Positions 1 to 13,900 of a DNA stretch of 64,000 nt are shown piece by piece (position 1 is the stretch's first letter; each line of letters starts with the position of its first letter). Source of the DNA: Brachynemurus nebulosus (lineage: Eukaryota; Arthropoda; Insecta; Neuroptera; Myrmeleontidae); NCBI GenBank assembly GCA_035578155.1, contig JAPWDM010000050.1, positions 558,001-622,000 of the forward strand, written 5' to 3'. Under the pieces are notes generated by a model. The model did not search any database and was not told the origin of the DNA. It saw only the letters and a program-made list of their open reading frames with translations. Made by a program: the position numbers and the translations under genes.

Positions 1-378
1 CAAATGTTATCGAGTGCCTGTGAAACATTAGTGTATGGCGGATTTTTACCCGTATTTTTAAACATACACCAATATTCATATGTTCACTCAATACTCTTAC
101 ATATCAACACTCTTAAGATGATCGTAAGATTGAAAACACATTATGTAAATTATTCGTATAGTGAATTTGACAAAGTAATTATAACTTTAAATATTTTTAA
201 GCCTTCATATATTTTTTTTTAATAACTTGTTTAAACTTTTATGTAATAACACTAAAAAAATAATTGGAACTCTTCAATATGTACGTAATAAAAATTAATA
301 ATAATTGGAAAATGGCATTTTACACCAGGTTACCTTCTTAAATAAAATATTTATATATGTAACATATAATGAACTCAC
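1..378 (-). other. Start of the last visible intron of the SLC7 gene
   Basis: The donor GTGAGT lies just below 379. The remaining bases to the left edge are AT-rich, with no further exon of the transporter visible. The next exons must lie outside the window. Confidence 0.7.
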
Positions 379-703
379 CATAAAAATTAATGATGGAACT
401 GGTGTCAGTCTTTTAACATCAATTAATGCGATCGCTTTTGGTAGATGTCCCTGTCGTGCGCCAACAAAAAACAATCGAGCCGAAGCAAATATAGCACCAT
501 TTAAAGAACCAAATGTTGAACACGCAACAAAAATTGGCATACAAAACGACATAAATCCTAATACTTTATTGGCGAATGTTACGGCAACCGCTTGCGACGC
601 TTTAATATCATCTGGCGGTAAAACCACAAAATATGCCATATTTGTAATTGTGTAAATTAATGTTACCAATGGCATTGAAATGCATATTGCTCGGGGAAGA
701 TTT
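379..703 (-). CDS. SLC7 transporter, coding exon 4
   Basis: The acceptor is TTTTAG before 703 and the donor GTGAGT follows 379. The exon encodes residues from NLPRAICIS through [10 protein letters not shown], covering the LAT signature helices 7-8 and the conserved segment [14 protein letters not shown]. It ends in phase 0. This is the last exon seen before the window edge. Confidence 0.93.
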
Positions 704-3700
704 CTAAAAGTAAATCATTTTTCATTTAATATCTACCTCTTAATTAAAACACCCAGTTTCAATTGCAGGGCTGGGAACTATTTAAAATGAATTCATTTTA
801 ATATGTATTTAAAATACAAAATGGCATTTTGCACATTCTATTTTAAATAAGTTCGGTAAAACCATTTTCCATTTTGTATTTAAAATGAAAATTTGAATCC
901 ATTTTACATTTAAAATGAAAATGCATGCATACACGAATTTATGTATATATTTATGACACTTATGACTCATATAAATCACAGAACTCATATTAATTATAGA
1001 ACTCGAAAAGAACTTAGAAGTCGATAAGAAGATAAAAGTCGATAAGAAATGTTTTGGTATTTCGAGTAGATAATTTTCATAGTTTTGAAGTCAAAATTGT
1101 AGCGTAGTCAAGGCTTGAATATGTCAATGCTGAATTAAATTTTACAATAATTCTGAGTAGGAATATTTCAAGAGTTAAATTTCGTTTTCATATCATGCAA
1201 ATTTTATAAAATTTTCTCAAAAGACTGCCCTTATTTAATTTCAGTACGTTTGACAATTTCTTAACTTTTTTATATAAATAATTATCAAAAGTGTCAATAC
1301 AAATAATGATAAAAAATTGATAGAATAAATTTAAAGTTAAAAAATCATTTTGTATTTTACAATCAATTTTAAATAGCTATTTTCCATTTTCAATTTTAAA
1401 TATGTTCAGCAAAACCATTTTCCATTTTGTATTTTAAATTAATTTTTGGAAACCATTTTCTATTTTAAATAGTTTCTATGAACCATTTTTCCCAGCCCTG
1501 TTCAATTGGTTTCTGCACAATGAAAACTATCGACATATGTACCAATAGGTATACTTACTTGTAAGGCTGTTTCAATTCTTCCGTGACAAAATTTAAATAA
1601 TTCCAACCGGAATATGAGAATAATCCCACATAGAATGACAATGCTATATGTGACGGATGATAATTTGTACCCTCCATAGGATTTTTTAAATTTTCCGTAT
1701 TTCCAGCGGCCAAATACCAAATACCAGCAAAAACGATGATGAGTAAGGCAAAAATTTTTGTCGCTGTAAAAATATCTTGAACCCTAGTTACCCATTTTAC
1801 ATTGTAGCAATTAATGGCAGTTAAAAGGCCTACAAAAAAAATCCAATCTTAAAATTGTTATTACATAATATTAGTCGTATTAACACTTTACTGTCCACGT
1901 TCTCGGCATCCGAAAATAATCACAACAATCGCAGAGGCCGATCGCGATCAATGATTACACATTATGTGTGCGATGTTACCACAAACAAGTACTTAATACA
2001 AAATCAAACACACTGTTTGTTGGTTTCTATAAACATGTCTCTGTGTGTTGGTTTCTATAAACATTTTTAGAATAAACAAAACACTTAAAAATATTTTAGG
2101 GCGCATGTAATTTCTGCACTTTTTTTAAAATGCATCAACTGTTTGTTAATTTATGTGGTAAATTCCGCACTACTGGTCAGAAAATTAACATAAGTATGTA
2201 CACGACAAACCTATATACCGGGTGAGTTTTTTGATAATTGCCATTTGATTTATTCCTAAAATATTCCCAACAAAAACGAAACCACTATTTAGAAATGTGG
2301 ACAAAACGAAATGCTAATTATGAAGGTGATTAATATTCTGGTAGCTCCTTATTATCATGAAAATTTAAGCAAAGGAAAATGCTAAAAATGCTAATCAGAC
2401 AGGTAACTCATTTTCAATTAACTACTTTTATTTCATAAGAATTCGGGCAAAGGGAAACTAAACTAACCAAACCTTAACTAACCTCACCACCTATTTTTAT
2501 ATCAAAGTCGACGTATATTATCTAAACTAACTAAACTAACCTAACCTAAACTAACCTCGTTACCTAGTTTTCACATCAAAGTCGAAGTATATTGTCAAAA
2601 CTAAACTAAACTAAACTAAACTAACCTTAACTAACCTCACCACCTAATTTTATATAAAGTCGAAGTATATTATCAAAACTAACTAAACTAAACTAAACTA
2701 ACCTTAACTAACCTCACCACCTAGTTTTTATATCAAAGTCGAAATATATTGTCAAAACTAAACTAACTTATTTCAAAGTCGAAGTATATTGTTAAAACTA
2801 ATTAAACTAGCCTAACCTATCTTCAAAAAATATTCGATAATTTAATATTGTGTTTGGTACTAATGAACAGCATTTTTAAATAACTTTCCAACGATGTATC
2901 ATAAATGGGGTCTTACAATTTAAAAAAATAGGATTGTGGTGGCTGAAGTCTAAGGGGTTGGTTGCAAAAGTTTCCCATGCCAGTCATAATAATTCCCCCT
3001 TCATGTTCTAGAGACTGTTTTGAGAGATTTTAATTACCTATTACCGTTCCAAAGATACAAGGCCTGGCTTGTTTTTAAATTGACACCCTGTTTATCTATT
3101 ATACACATCATTTAAATGTAATTTTATCAAAAAATAATTCGTATTTTCAATTGTTTAGTGCGGAAAATACACATAGGATTATGATAACTTTAAAAGATGA
3201 GTGCGGAATTTACCTGTAATCTTTTGTTTGGTGCGGAAATTACTACCACCCATATTTTATATTACTGTTTGCTTTTTTTGTATTTATTTTTACCAGTTTA
3301 TTATCTTACTTCTTGTTATTGATTTTATTAAAAATATCAATGTATGTGTACGTATGTTTACACATGTTGAATCATTTTGTTTTTGTTTATAGAAAGTTTC
3401 TTTAAAAATATTACCGGCCCCTGGGAAAGTTGACTGTAAAAGTGCTCGGACTGTATAGTGTTAAATACAATATTTTTGACATTGTGTATACTACTTATGT
3501 ATTTACAATATTACAATCAATTACTACACTTACACATAATTACGGCTGCAATCAACCGTACAGCGGAATAAGGTGGCTCGCAAGTAGGCCAAACAGGTTG
3601 TAAAATATATTGTGCAAATGTAAGGGCGGTTATTGCATTTCCTGTCGGCACTAATATAAATAATGCTACCCATAAGTATAAAAAGGCTGGTAATGGACCA

Positions 3701-4374
3701 AACGCTTCGCTAATGTATGCATAATCTCCACCAGATTTTGGTATCATGGTACCTGAAATAATTTTTTTTAAATTTCATTAAGTTCATATTATCGAATTTG
3801 AGAATATAATATGGCATTCTGATCAAATTTTTCTTTCAATTATAATTTTTTATTGATGACGTGTCCGATACAGAAATTATTCAAACGCTATCTAAATTTT
3901 AAATTAAAAAAACTGTGATATTTATATTATATACAATATTTGGCCATGAAATTTTCAAAAAAAAAAAAAATCCTTGTAATACAATTCGATTAGTATACGT
4001 AAAATAAATTCTGAATATATTTAAAACATCTGTTTCTGTTTTTTGTTAAGTATATAACAATAAGTATCAAATATTTACTTTAAAAAGAAAAAGCCATTTA
4101 ATTATATTTTATTGATAATTCAATTTTTTGTTTTATTAAATTAGATTACTGCCATTTCTTTATGTAATATATCCGTAAGTAGATATTTGAGAGGTGTCAG
4201 GATTAAAAGCTTAAAAAAAGACAAATTTTCAGTAATTGTTTCCAAAGAAAGCTTATATGCAATGGATCTGAAACATTATACATAAGGTGACCAGACGTCC
4301 CGTTTTCAACGTTTTTCGGAAACATGTCCCGGTGTCCCAATCAAACTTCCCGGGACGCCCATTTGTCCCGTTTT

Positions 4375-4468
<94 letters not shown>

Positions 4469-6143
4469 CTATATAACAACAGAAATATTCAAAAAAAAAA
4501 ACACAATTTTATCTCATCGATGAAAATTATCAAAATCGACATATCTAACTACAAAATGTTACGTCATTTTCAACAAATGGCGCGTTTTCACTAATTTGAG
4601 TATTTGTTGAAAAATGGCGATTTTCAAAATAAAATTTCTAAATAGTTATCAAATCTTTTTATGTTTCATCATTCAAATTGGACATATGTAATGATAATGC
4701 ATCGAATTATTTAACATTTGACACAAATTTTAAATACACAGTCAAGTACCGTATTGTATTATTCATATTCTGATGATAAAATGAACTTGTTTATTATTCT
4801 GAATAAAATATTATCGCTGGTGTAAGAGGTTTGGCTATGATTTCCTTGATAATATCCATTTGTTTTTCTGTCTTCCTACTCCTAACACAAATTATTCTAC
4901 CTATCCAAATTATCGTTTCATTATCAAAGATCTCATGCTACAGTGATGGTGGAATCATCCGCCACCAAATTAATTTTATGGTAGAAAGAAAAATTACCAC
5001 TTCAAATGACTTTAAAAACACCGTTATTGACTTAAATTTTCAAAAATTTTCCGGGAGGAACCCCGGACCCCCTTTTTCTTATAGGGTAAGGTCGGTCCCA
5101 ACCCCCTGGTAAGGTCAGCTATCCTGTTTTGACTCTTTACAAATCTTAATTATCTTAATTGTACAGATCACCTTAATTATACACGTTATTAGGCATTCCT
5201 TTAGCTATCCAAAAAAATTTTGATTTCCTTTTTCCCGATGACGATGAATTTTATATGTACGAAGTGTCAAAGTCGATGCTTTAAAAAAAAAAATACCCTT
5301 GTCGCAGCATCCTGCATAACATGGCGAATTTCCGTTTATAAAAATCAGTTTTTCTGTAATTTTTCAGCTTTTTAAGTGATTTTTCCTCCTCTTTCTAATA
5401 GTGTAAATAAATGACGCAAAGATTTTTTAACTTGAGAAAATTTTGGCAAAAAACTAATTTTTTTCACGAAAAATCACCAAAAAATCAAGTTCCAGGCATC
5501 CGACATGGCTGACTAATGAACTTGTTCAACGGTGTGGGACTAAATATAAATATATAAATTTTAGTGAATATTATTTTCGGTTTCTAGGGACCTCAAAACA
5601 AATTTCTATAATAGTCCCGGGAGATTTCTTTCGGAGCTCTAAAAATAGGACTTTCTTCGGGACCCTAAAAAAAGGCATATAACATACAAACATATATATA
5701 GTATGTATGTATATGACTATTTACGTAAGGTACTTATACATACTTTACGTAATATGTATAAGTACCTAAGTTCATATAATTATATATACCCCTGTCGCAG
5801 CATCCTGCATAACATAGCGAATTGCCGTTTATAAAAATTAATTTTTCCCGAAAACTAGGTGACATAAAATAATAGTTTAAAGACCTTTTTTATCTAATTT
5901 TTTCTCCTCTTTTAAATGGTGTAAAAAAATTTCACAAAATTTTTTGAATAAGTGGAAATTTTGGCAAAAAACTAATTTTTTACAAGAACAAAAACCATGT
6001 TCCTGGTATCGGACGTGTCTGGCTAACGAACTCGTCCAACGGTTTGGGACTTCCAACATTTTCACCAAATTTCGTACACCTAGGACATTTCGTTCGAGAG
6101 TTATCGTGCGGACACATAGTCACATAGCGGACAAAACTCACAT

Positions 6144-6204
<61 letters not shown>

Positions 6205-6322
6205 TATACATATACTATATACATATACTATATACATATACTAAAGCTTAAATCATATGTCATCTTTTGTAAATTTAGGAGAACCTAATTTTTTTGCTTT
6301 TTTCTTTGTTTTCTTTGTTCAT

Positions 6323-6382
<60 letters not shown>

Positions 6383-6814
6383 ATGTGAGTTCTTTAAGAG
6401 TTACCATTTTTATTACAGCCAAATTTGTATGATAGAAATGATACTGCAGAAGGTTCTTTTCTTGGATGTAATAAAAATGTAACAAAAACGAACACTATCG
6501 ATTGAACTGGCCTCAAATACATATGCGTATTTTTACCGCCTAATTGATAAAAATAAACTTGGATAAAAAATTTTTTTTCTTCATTTATGTTATTAATTGA
6601 TGCATTAGATCAGTTTTAACGAAAAATTAACATATAGTCTCATTTAAAAATCTATAAGTTTGTATCATAGCTCGAAAACCATAAGAGCTATAAAGCTCCT
6701 GACGATAGCAATCGGTTGCCCCCGTCGATGTCTACAACTCTTATTTGAACTATTTTTCGATTAAATCAACGGTTTGACTGTAATAAAAATGGCAACTCTC
6801 GAAAAACTCACACA

Positions 6815-6891
<77 letters not shown>

Positions 6892-8848
6892 TATATATTA
6901 GGTTTCTAGGGACCTCAAAACAAATTACTGCCATATTCCCGGGCTCAAGTCGCGTCATGACAGTGGCTGTAATAGCTGAAGTCCATTCTGGAAATTCGCT
7001 AAATAAAAACATCGTTTGCTGCTCACAGCACACAGCTTCAACGGGTGGTCAGAAATTAAAAAATCGATCGGGGTTTCGAAGAAAACAAATTTTCTGAGTC
7101 CTTACACCTAAAATTACATCGATTCAGAAAGAAAATTAGAAACTGTAAAGTTTTGGAAAAAAAAAATCGAAAAATCTCGGTTTATTTTTGTTATTTGTCT
7201 GTAAAAAACGGTTGAAATTTAAAGGGAATGACTGTCTTAGGTTTAAGGACTAAAAAAATTTGTTACGTTTCCAACCCGTCCTTATACATTATAATTAATA
7301 GAGAGCTACGGGCTGCACAATGTGAGCCGATTTGAAAATGTAGTTTTGTGTAAAAGGCACTTAAAAATCTTTTTGTATTAAAATCGATTAAATTCAAAAA
7401 AATAGGTTACATTTATTTAATCCGCTATCCCAGGATCATACAAAAGTCCGAAAATTTCCTCATATAGTTCTTCCCTCTCAGCAATCGTTCGTTTTTTAGC
7501 AGTCCTCGCCTTCTTGGATTTTGCAGTGCAGTGTTTTTCCGAAATTTTAACACGTCCGTTGTCTCTTTTATCAATGTAATTGTATGCGTGCGGTCCAACG
7601 TTAATCCCAATCACATCGAATAATTTTAATAAGGATTCTGGGCCTTTATTAAAAACATACACGTATATGCAAGAGGACAATTCAGTCACTTTACTGGATA
7701 TACACTACCGTTCAAAAGTTTGGAAATACTATGAAAATTCAGTAAAATCATCACTATAGGTAGATATATATTAATCACATTTATTTGGTTTAAGATATGA
7801 ATTTTATTTGGACATGTTAATCATACTTAATTATACTAATATTGCAACAAAAAATAAATTTATGGCTTAAATATTAGATTCTAACTTCATCAAAGTAACC
7901 ACCTTTTTACTTGATGACTTGTTCACAAATTCTGCGCCGCCGTTTAGAATTCTTTGTCCAATTTTTCCATTCATCTTTTAGGAATGTCCAGAGTTGTACT
8001 ACATTAGATCGAGAACGATTTTTCAACCGCTACACAGTTACTTTAAGAGAACAATAGGGTACTTGATTGAAATTACAAAAATATTCTAAAAGTATTGTTT
8101 TCCTATATCAGTTAAGTGATTTTTTTATTTTCGACAGATTCTGTAAAAAATCATTATAAAAAGTAACCCTACAATTTTAAATGAGAAAAAGGCGGGAAAA
8201 ACACCTCGCTATAGTGACGTCACAGTTTGAAGCAACTAAACGTCAATGTTAATATTTATAACCTCAAAACTTTGATTATATTCATAACAAATCAAAGTAA
8301 AAGCAAGTATTTATTTGAATTCTGGTAGATTATTATTAGCATATAAGCTAATAGAAATATTCAAAAGAAAACACAATTTCACCTCACCGATGAAAATTAT
8401 AAAAAACGACATATCTAGCTGCAAAATGTTACGTCATTTTCAAGAAATGGCGCGTTTTCACTAATTTGAGTATTTGTTGAAAAATGGCGATTTTCAAAAT
8501 AAAATTTCTAAATAGTTATCAAATCTTTTTATGTTTCATCATTAAAATTGGACATATGTAATGATAATGCATACAATTATTTAACATTTGACACAAATTT
8601 TAAATACAGTCAAGTACCGTATTGTCTGTTGTGTCGTTAGCGAGACTATAATAATAAAACATGTGCATTTATCAAAAACAATACGGGAGACTACCGACAA
8701 AAGATGTAAAAGCTTTTATAATATTGTTAGTTATTATTGTGGTATACGAACTAAATTATTTTAATAACAAACTAATTTATTAAAATGTCTGGTAAAGAAA
8801 TTCTGTAATCTGCAAAAATATGACTGTTTCCAAACTTTTGAACGGTAG

Positions 8849-8920
<72 letters not shown>

Positions 8921-10886
8921 TACAGTTCAAAAGTTTGGCGACCGTTTCATATTAAGTTTCCAAATTTTAACTGATGATTCTTTAGATATATATAAAGGAA
9001 TAAAAATACCGAAGAAAAAAATTTGAATTTTTTTTTGCAACTCTGACTAACCCCTTGAGATATCGAGTGGTGATATTTTGCAACAAAAATAATATTAAAT
9101 GACTTGGATAAATCAAAACTCATTGAATAATTGTACATTGTGAGCCTTGAATTTACACAGTCGTACGATAACTAATTATTTCCTAAACAATTAACACACT
9201 AAGTGAACTGAATGATACCTAATCGAGCAAAAACAAATATCTCTCTTGTTTAATTTAATAAAAATACTGCGTAAATGTTTTAGTAAAGAAATAAAAATAA
9301 AAAAATGTAAATATTTGTACATATTTCATGGTAGGTACATATAATTGTTTATTTATTTTTTTTTTTTATGAATATGTTACGTCAAAGAGAAAAGAGATAC
9401 GTTTTAATTAAATTTATACCAGCCAGCGGTGTTAAACGTACCAGTTTCCTGGTACGTGTATTATTGGTATTAGGGATTTGTACCATGTACCAAGATACTA
9501 CCAACCTGGTATGCAAATGTACCAGAATTTGGACATCAGTAGAGTTGGGAGAACAGTGGTCCCGAACAGAATCGCCATATAAAATATTTTGAATTGGGGG
9601 GCTATAAATTTTATTAGAAGGCAGAGGATTTTCCCCTGGATTTGATGACTAGCCTAAGGAAACTTTAAAGAACAAATCAGTAAAAATTAAAAATTATCCA
9701 TTTTTCATAATATAATATATAATTTTAATTTTAAAAATAATTTAAAAAAATTAATGTTGAATAAATAAGTGGTCGACTGTAATACAAATTAATTTAAACG
9801 AATTCAAAACATTTATATTGTAAACAATATCTCTATTTCCGTTGTGATTATTTTAATAATATGTACATGTCACCTTCTTTATACCTGCTTTAACGTAAAC
9901 AAAATTGATTGTATTAGTAGATTGTATCACTCTAGTAGGTCGCTCACAAGACTGAACATGGTTTTGTTTTTGCATTAGAAAAATATAAAGATATGTATAG
10001 GTACATCATAGCATTACTATATAAATAAGCAAAGTATTTCAAAATCGATTACTTTTTTTTACAACGTAGTGTATTTTTATACATTGTATGTATCGTTCAA
10101 TATTACCTGAGTGAGAGATATAACAACTAATAGGGGGAGTTTAGACATAATTACTCTATATCCATCTTTATTGCAAAAGTATTTTATCTTCTTAATATAA
10201 TAAAATATGTATATCTCTTACTAAAAATACATCTTTCCTTTTTGTTGGACTTTGATACCTCAAAAACTCTGCAACTAGTTATATGTACATATAACAAGCA
10301 AAATGATTCATAATATTGGCAATTAAAAAACACAAACAGACACAAAATAACATTAACGATGTGGTATTAATAGTAAAACGTCGTAAAACTGATTTTTAAA
10401 AAGATTGATAATATTTTTACGTTTTATGGCAGCCCTCCAGTTCTATTCGTAGCCCCCCAGTACAAAATATTTTATATGGCGACTCTGTTAGGGACCTTTT
10501 GTTCCCATCTCTGGACATCAGTAACACTAGTAATTTCGGTATCTACCTAGTACGGAATAAAAATTTTTTTGCTCGTCAATTGTTTTTTCGGAAAAACTTG
10601 AAAAAATTAACGGCGCACCAGGTTTTCATTGAAAATATCAACTTTTTAACGCAGCTGTATCAAGCTCTTTGACTCACCGTCAGCATCGATACGAGCTTCA
10701 GCTCTATCTACAAGAAATATGGTATATATAATATATATGTGTAACATGTCATCAGTGAAAATTGTCTTATTAGTCGAATTTTTCCTTGAAAAAATTAGAC
10801 TTACACAGCCTATACGATAAGAACGACGAAAGTAGGGGCGCTATCTGTTTTCGGACCCGTAGAACACGATTCTGAAGAAAAAAATG

Positions 10887-10956
<70 letters not shown>

Positions 10957-13900
10957 TATATATGCAGGGTGGGCCATTTTAATCTTTGCACCTAAATATC
11001 TCGCCAGAGGCGCCACCTATCAAAAAATGACCTTTAGTTGTTAGGTACGAAGGGGGACATAAAATGACCTTAAATTTGACTTTGAACCTCATTTTCAAGG
11101 TCATTTTCGAGGTCAACTCGTGTTTTTCAAATGAGAACCGCTATTTTTTATTTCGGATTCTGAAAGACCGTGAAATTTTACGTCGAAAATGCTATAAAGG
11201 ATTTTTTTTATAATTGACCTTAAGAGGTGTAAAACTGTAAAGACCACCAAAGAACAATCAAAAATTAGATTTTAAAAGAAAAACCTAACTTTAAAGTGTC
11301 GGCATCTTTTGGAGACGTAAAATAGGAGTTTCTGTTCGTTTTTAATGACCTGTAAAGGTCATTCTAAGGTCAAAATCCAGAAAAAAATAACACAAAAAAG
11401 TTATGAAAAATGAATTTTATATTTCATCATAATATATAAAATTATTTTTCTCATAAATTTCATAACTAAAAAATAAAAAAATTAAAGGTCAATAAAAAAA
11501 ATTCGTTCATAGCATTTTCGACGTGAAATTTCATGCTCTTTCAGAATCCGAAATAAAAAGTAGGTCTTTCCATTTGAAAAATACGACTTGACCTCAAAAT
11601 GACCTTGATAATGAAGGTCAAGGTCAAATTTAAGGTCACCATTTAATGTCCCCCTTCGTACCTAACAACTTTTGTAAAGGTCTTTTTTTGATAGGTGGTA
11701 CCTCTGGCGAGATATTAAGATGCATAGATTAAAATGGCCCATGTATATCTATTCCCGCTACCTTTTAATATGTGTAGGGCCCCCTATGGAAGTTAAGAGC
11801 TGAAATTTGGTAAGTGCGGCTCATTCCGATGCACAACAATATTATCAAATTGGGATCAAATTTTGGATCCGACCCAACCTTTAAGGTGGTGGGGGGCGAT
11901 AAAACAATAAAACTTTTCCAAACCGGTTGGAAATAATGTCTCGGTCAATTATCTACAACATATCCAAAATTCAGCTTCCTAGGATAATTTGGAGGGAGTA
12001 GTCGGGGAAAAAAGTATTTTGGCTGGATCTAACTCGCCCACAACCCCCCAGAATTAACGCAGAGGATTGAAATTTAGTGTGTTGATAAAGTTCGTACCTA
12101 GGTTATGCTTTTTGGAGGTTTTAATATTTTACCCCCATCTCCCTCATTTTTAAGCTACAATTTCATGCTTTTTTGACGTTTTCGAAGTTTGTACCACTCG
12201 CACAGATCATCCAAATAAACCTAGAGGGCTCAAATTTTGTATTCGGATTGAGTTAGTATCAGGGGATGCCTTTTGGGGGTCTTAGCTTTTAACCCTTACC
12301 TCCACCACCATTTTTATACCAAAAAAAACATGATTTTTCTTGTTTTTTAACAGTTTCATTCGGGTCAAAATCTCTCCAAATAAACCTAGAGGGCTGAAAT
12401 TTTGTATACAGGTTAAGCTAATAGCCAGCCACTGCTTTTTGGAGGTTTCAACTTTTAACCCTTACCCCCACGATTTTTACGCCAATATTTCCTTGATTTT
12501 TTTGGCTTTTTTTATAACACGTCTACAGACTTTCTAAGGAAACCTAGAGGGCTGAAATTTTGTACATGTATTGAGTAAGTATCCAGTTAGTGCCTTTTAG
12601 GGATTCCACATTACTGTTCCCCTCACTTCTCCTATTTTTAAACCGGAATTCAATGGTATTGTTAAATGTGTTTAAAATGCTTTATACAGGGTGGTCCAGA
12701 ATTATGTACCGTAATTGCTGGAGCTGATAGTATGTTCAAAAATAATGGTACCTTTTCATCTACACTTTTTTCCAAAACTCAATAATAAGGGAGATAAAGC
12801 AGAGGGGTAAAATGTAGAGGGGTGGAACGAAACTAACTTCTTCTTTTAAAAACAATTTTGGGCGCTTTTGATTACTCGATTCATAATCTAGGGGTGCGTA
12901 TGAACATTAAGATAATTAAATTTATGGTATCAATTATTCCACTTACGATTAGGGGATAATTTGGAAATAGATACTTCTACTTTGAATTAATTTTTGCGTG
13001 AAATTGTCTGAGGAATCATATAATCGAGGATTTTTTTTAAATAATTGCAAGTTAAAAAAGAAAAGACGTGATAACTCACACCTACCACCCAAAACCACCC
13101 CTTAGTCATGAGTGGTGGAATAAGTGTTGACATAAATTCTGACCTTCTAACGCAATAAAGGCCTTCCAGTTTACTATTTAAGGTCCTTTTTTAATATTTA
13201 AAAATAAAACACAAAAGCAATTGGCGGATAAGCATGGGGAGGAAAGCCCTCGTACGAATTGTGTTGGCTTTTTTCCTGCTAACTGCTATCGGCACCAAAT
13301 TGAAATTTACTGAGATTCAGCCCTTAAAAACTTAAAACGTTTTTTTAAAGCCCCGATCAACCGGACACTCATCATCAGTTTTGAAACCACCAAAATGACA
13401 AATCGCTTGTACACTTTCAATCACATTTCGCTTGTAGACATCCAATACCGAAGATGTAGTGAAAAATTACCGAAGAAGCGAATGAAGGGAAAAATTCGAC
13501 TTTCGTGATGGGGCCCCGCTCACGGCGTTTTTTTTTTATAAATATTTTTTTAGGGAGGGGGGCATTTGTAATGTTAAATGAAAAACATGAATGTTAATCG
13601 ATTGAAATACTTTGAGAAAGTAAGAAAATTGTAAGGCCATTTAATTTTTCTCATTTAAATTTTCATTTCTTTTTTTTTAAATAAAAGATTTGAAATAAGT
13701 ATAAATTATATTTTATATATATGTATAGCTGAAGTCTAGTTTGATTAACTCAATTTAATTTATTTAATTTGTGTTAATCAAATTAAGACCAATATAATGA
13801 AAGAATTTGTTCATACGAGTATCCAATTACATATTATGTATGTACATATATGTATTTGTGGTTTGAATAGATATTATTGTGTTTAAATTAATTAATAAAG

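Larger units (their letters stand above)
5290..7120. repeat. Cluster of interspersed repeat fragments and TA arrays
   Basis: Two partial copies begin CCCTGTCGCAGCATCCTGC (5296 and 5791); a third lies at 18281. All continue into a segment containing TTTGGCAAAAAACTAATTTT. A second shared word, GGTTTCTAGGGACCTCAAA, occurs at 5578 and 6899. ACTCACATGG before the array at 6146 is the reverse complement of the CCATGTGAGT after the array at 6325-6380, so 6134-6391 is an inverted repeat. The family is not identified. Confidence 0.6.
7703..8849. mobile_element. Tc1/mariner-like element, decayed, carrying a nested family C MITE
   Basis: The left end CACTACCGTTCAAAAGTTTGG follows TA at 7701-7702. The right end CCAAACTTTTGAACGGTAGT precedes TA. 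These are classical Tc1-type terminal inverted repeats. A family C MITE (8053-8623) is inserted, leaving about 576 bp of the original element, with a transposase remnant at 7890-8030. Confidence 0.85.

Noticed and set aside
305..655. 116-codon plus-strand frame
   Set aside because: Antisense shadow of SLC7 exon 4, which matches the LAT family on the minus strand.
1502..1720. 72-codon minus-strand frame reading [16 protein letters not shown]
   Set aside because: Wrong frame of SLC7 exon 3. The spliced frame gives the family-typical sequence instead.
2455..2815. Possible interstitial telomere
   Set aside because: The CTAACC words are irregular and embedded in an 80-bp minisatellite, with no uniform TTAGG array.
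4287..4594. Open frames made of repeated Ile-Tyr here and at 5944, 6294, 6774, 10770, 18905, 19211 and 20655
   Set aside because: They are translations of (TA)n microsatellites on both strands, with no family likeness and no coding support.
13380..13540. A GC-richer patch looking like a possible exon
   Set aside because: The minus-strand reading has stops and no family likeness, and no splice-site pair fits the SLC7 frame.
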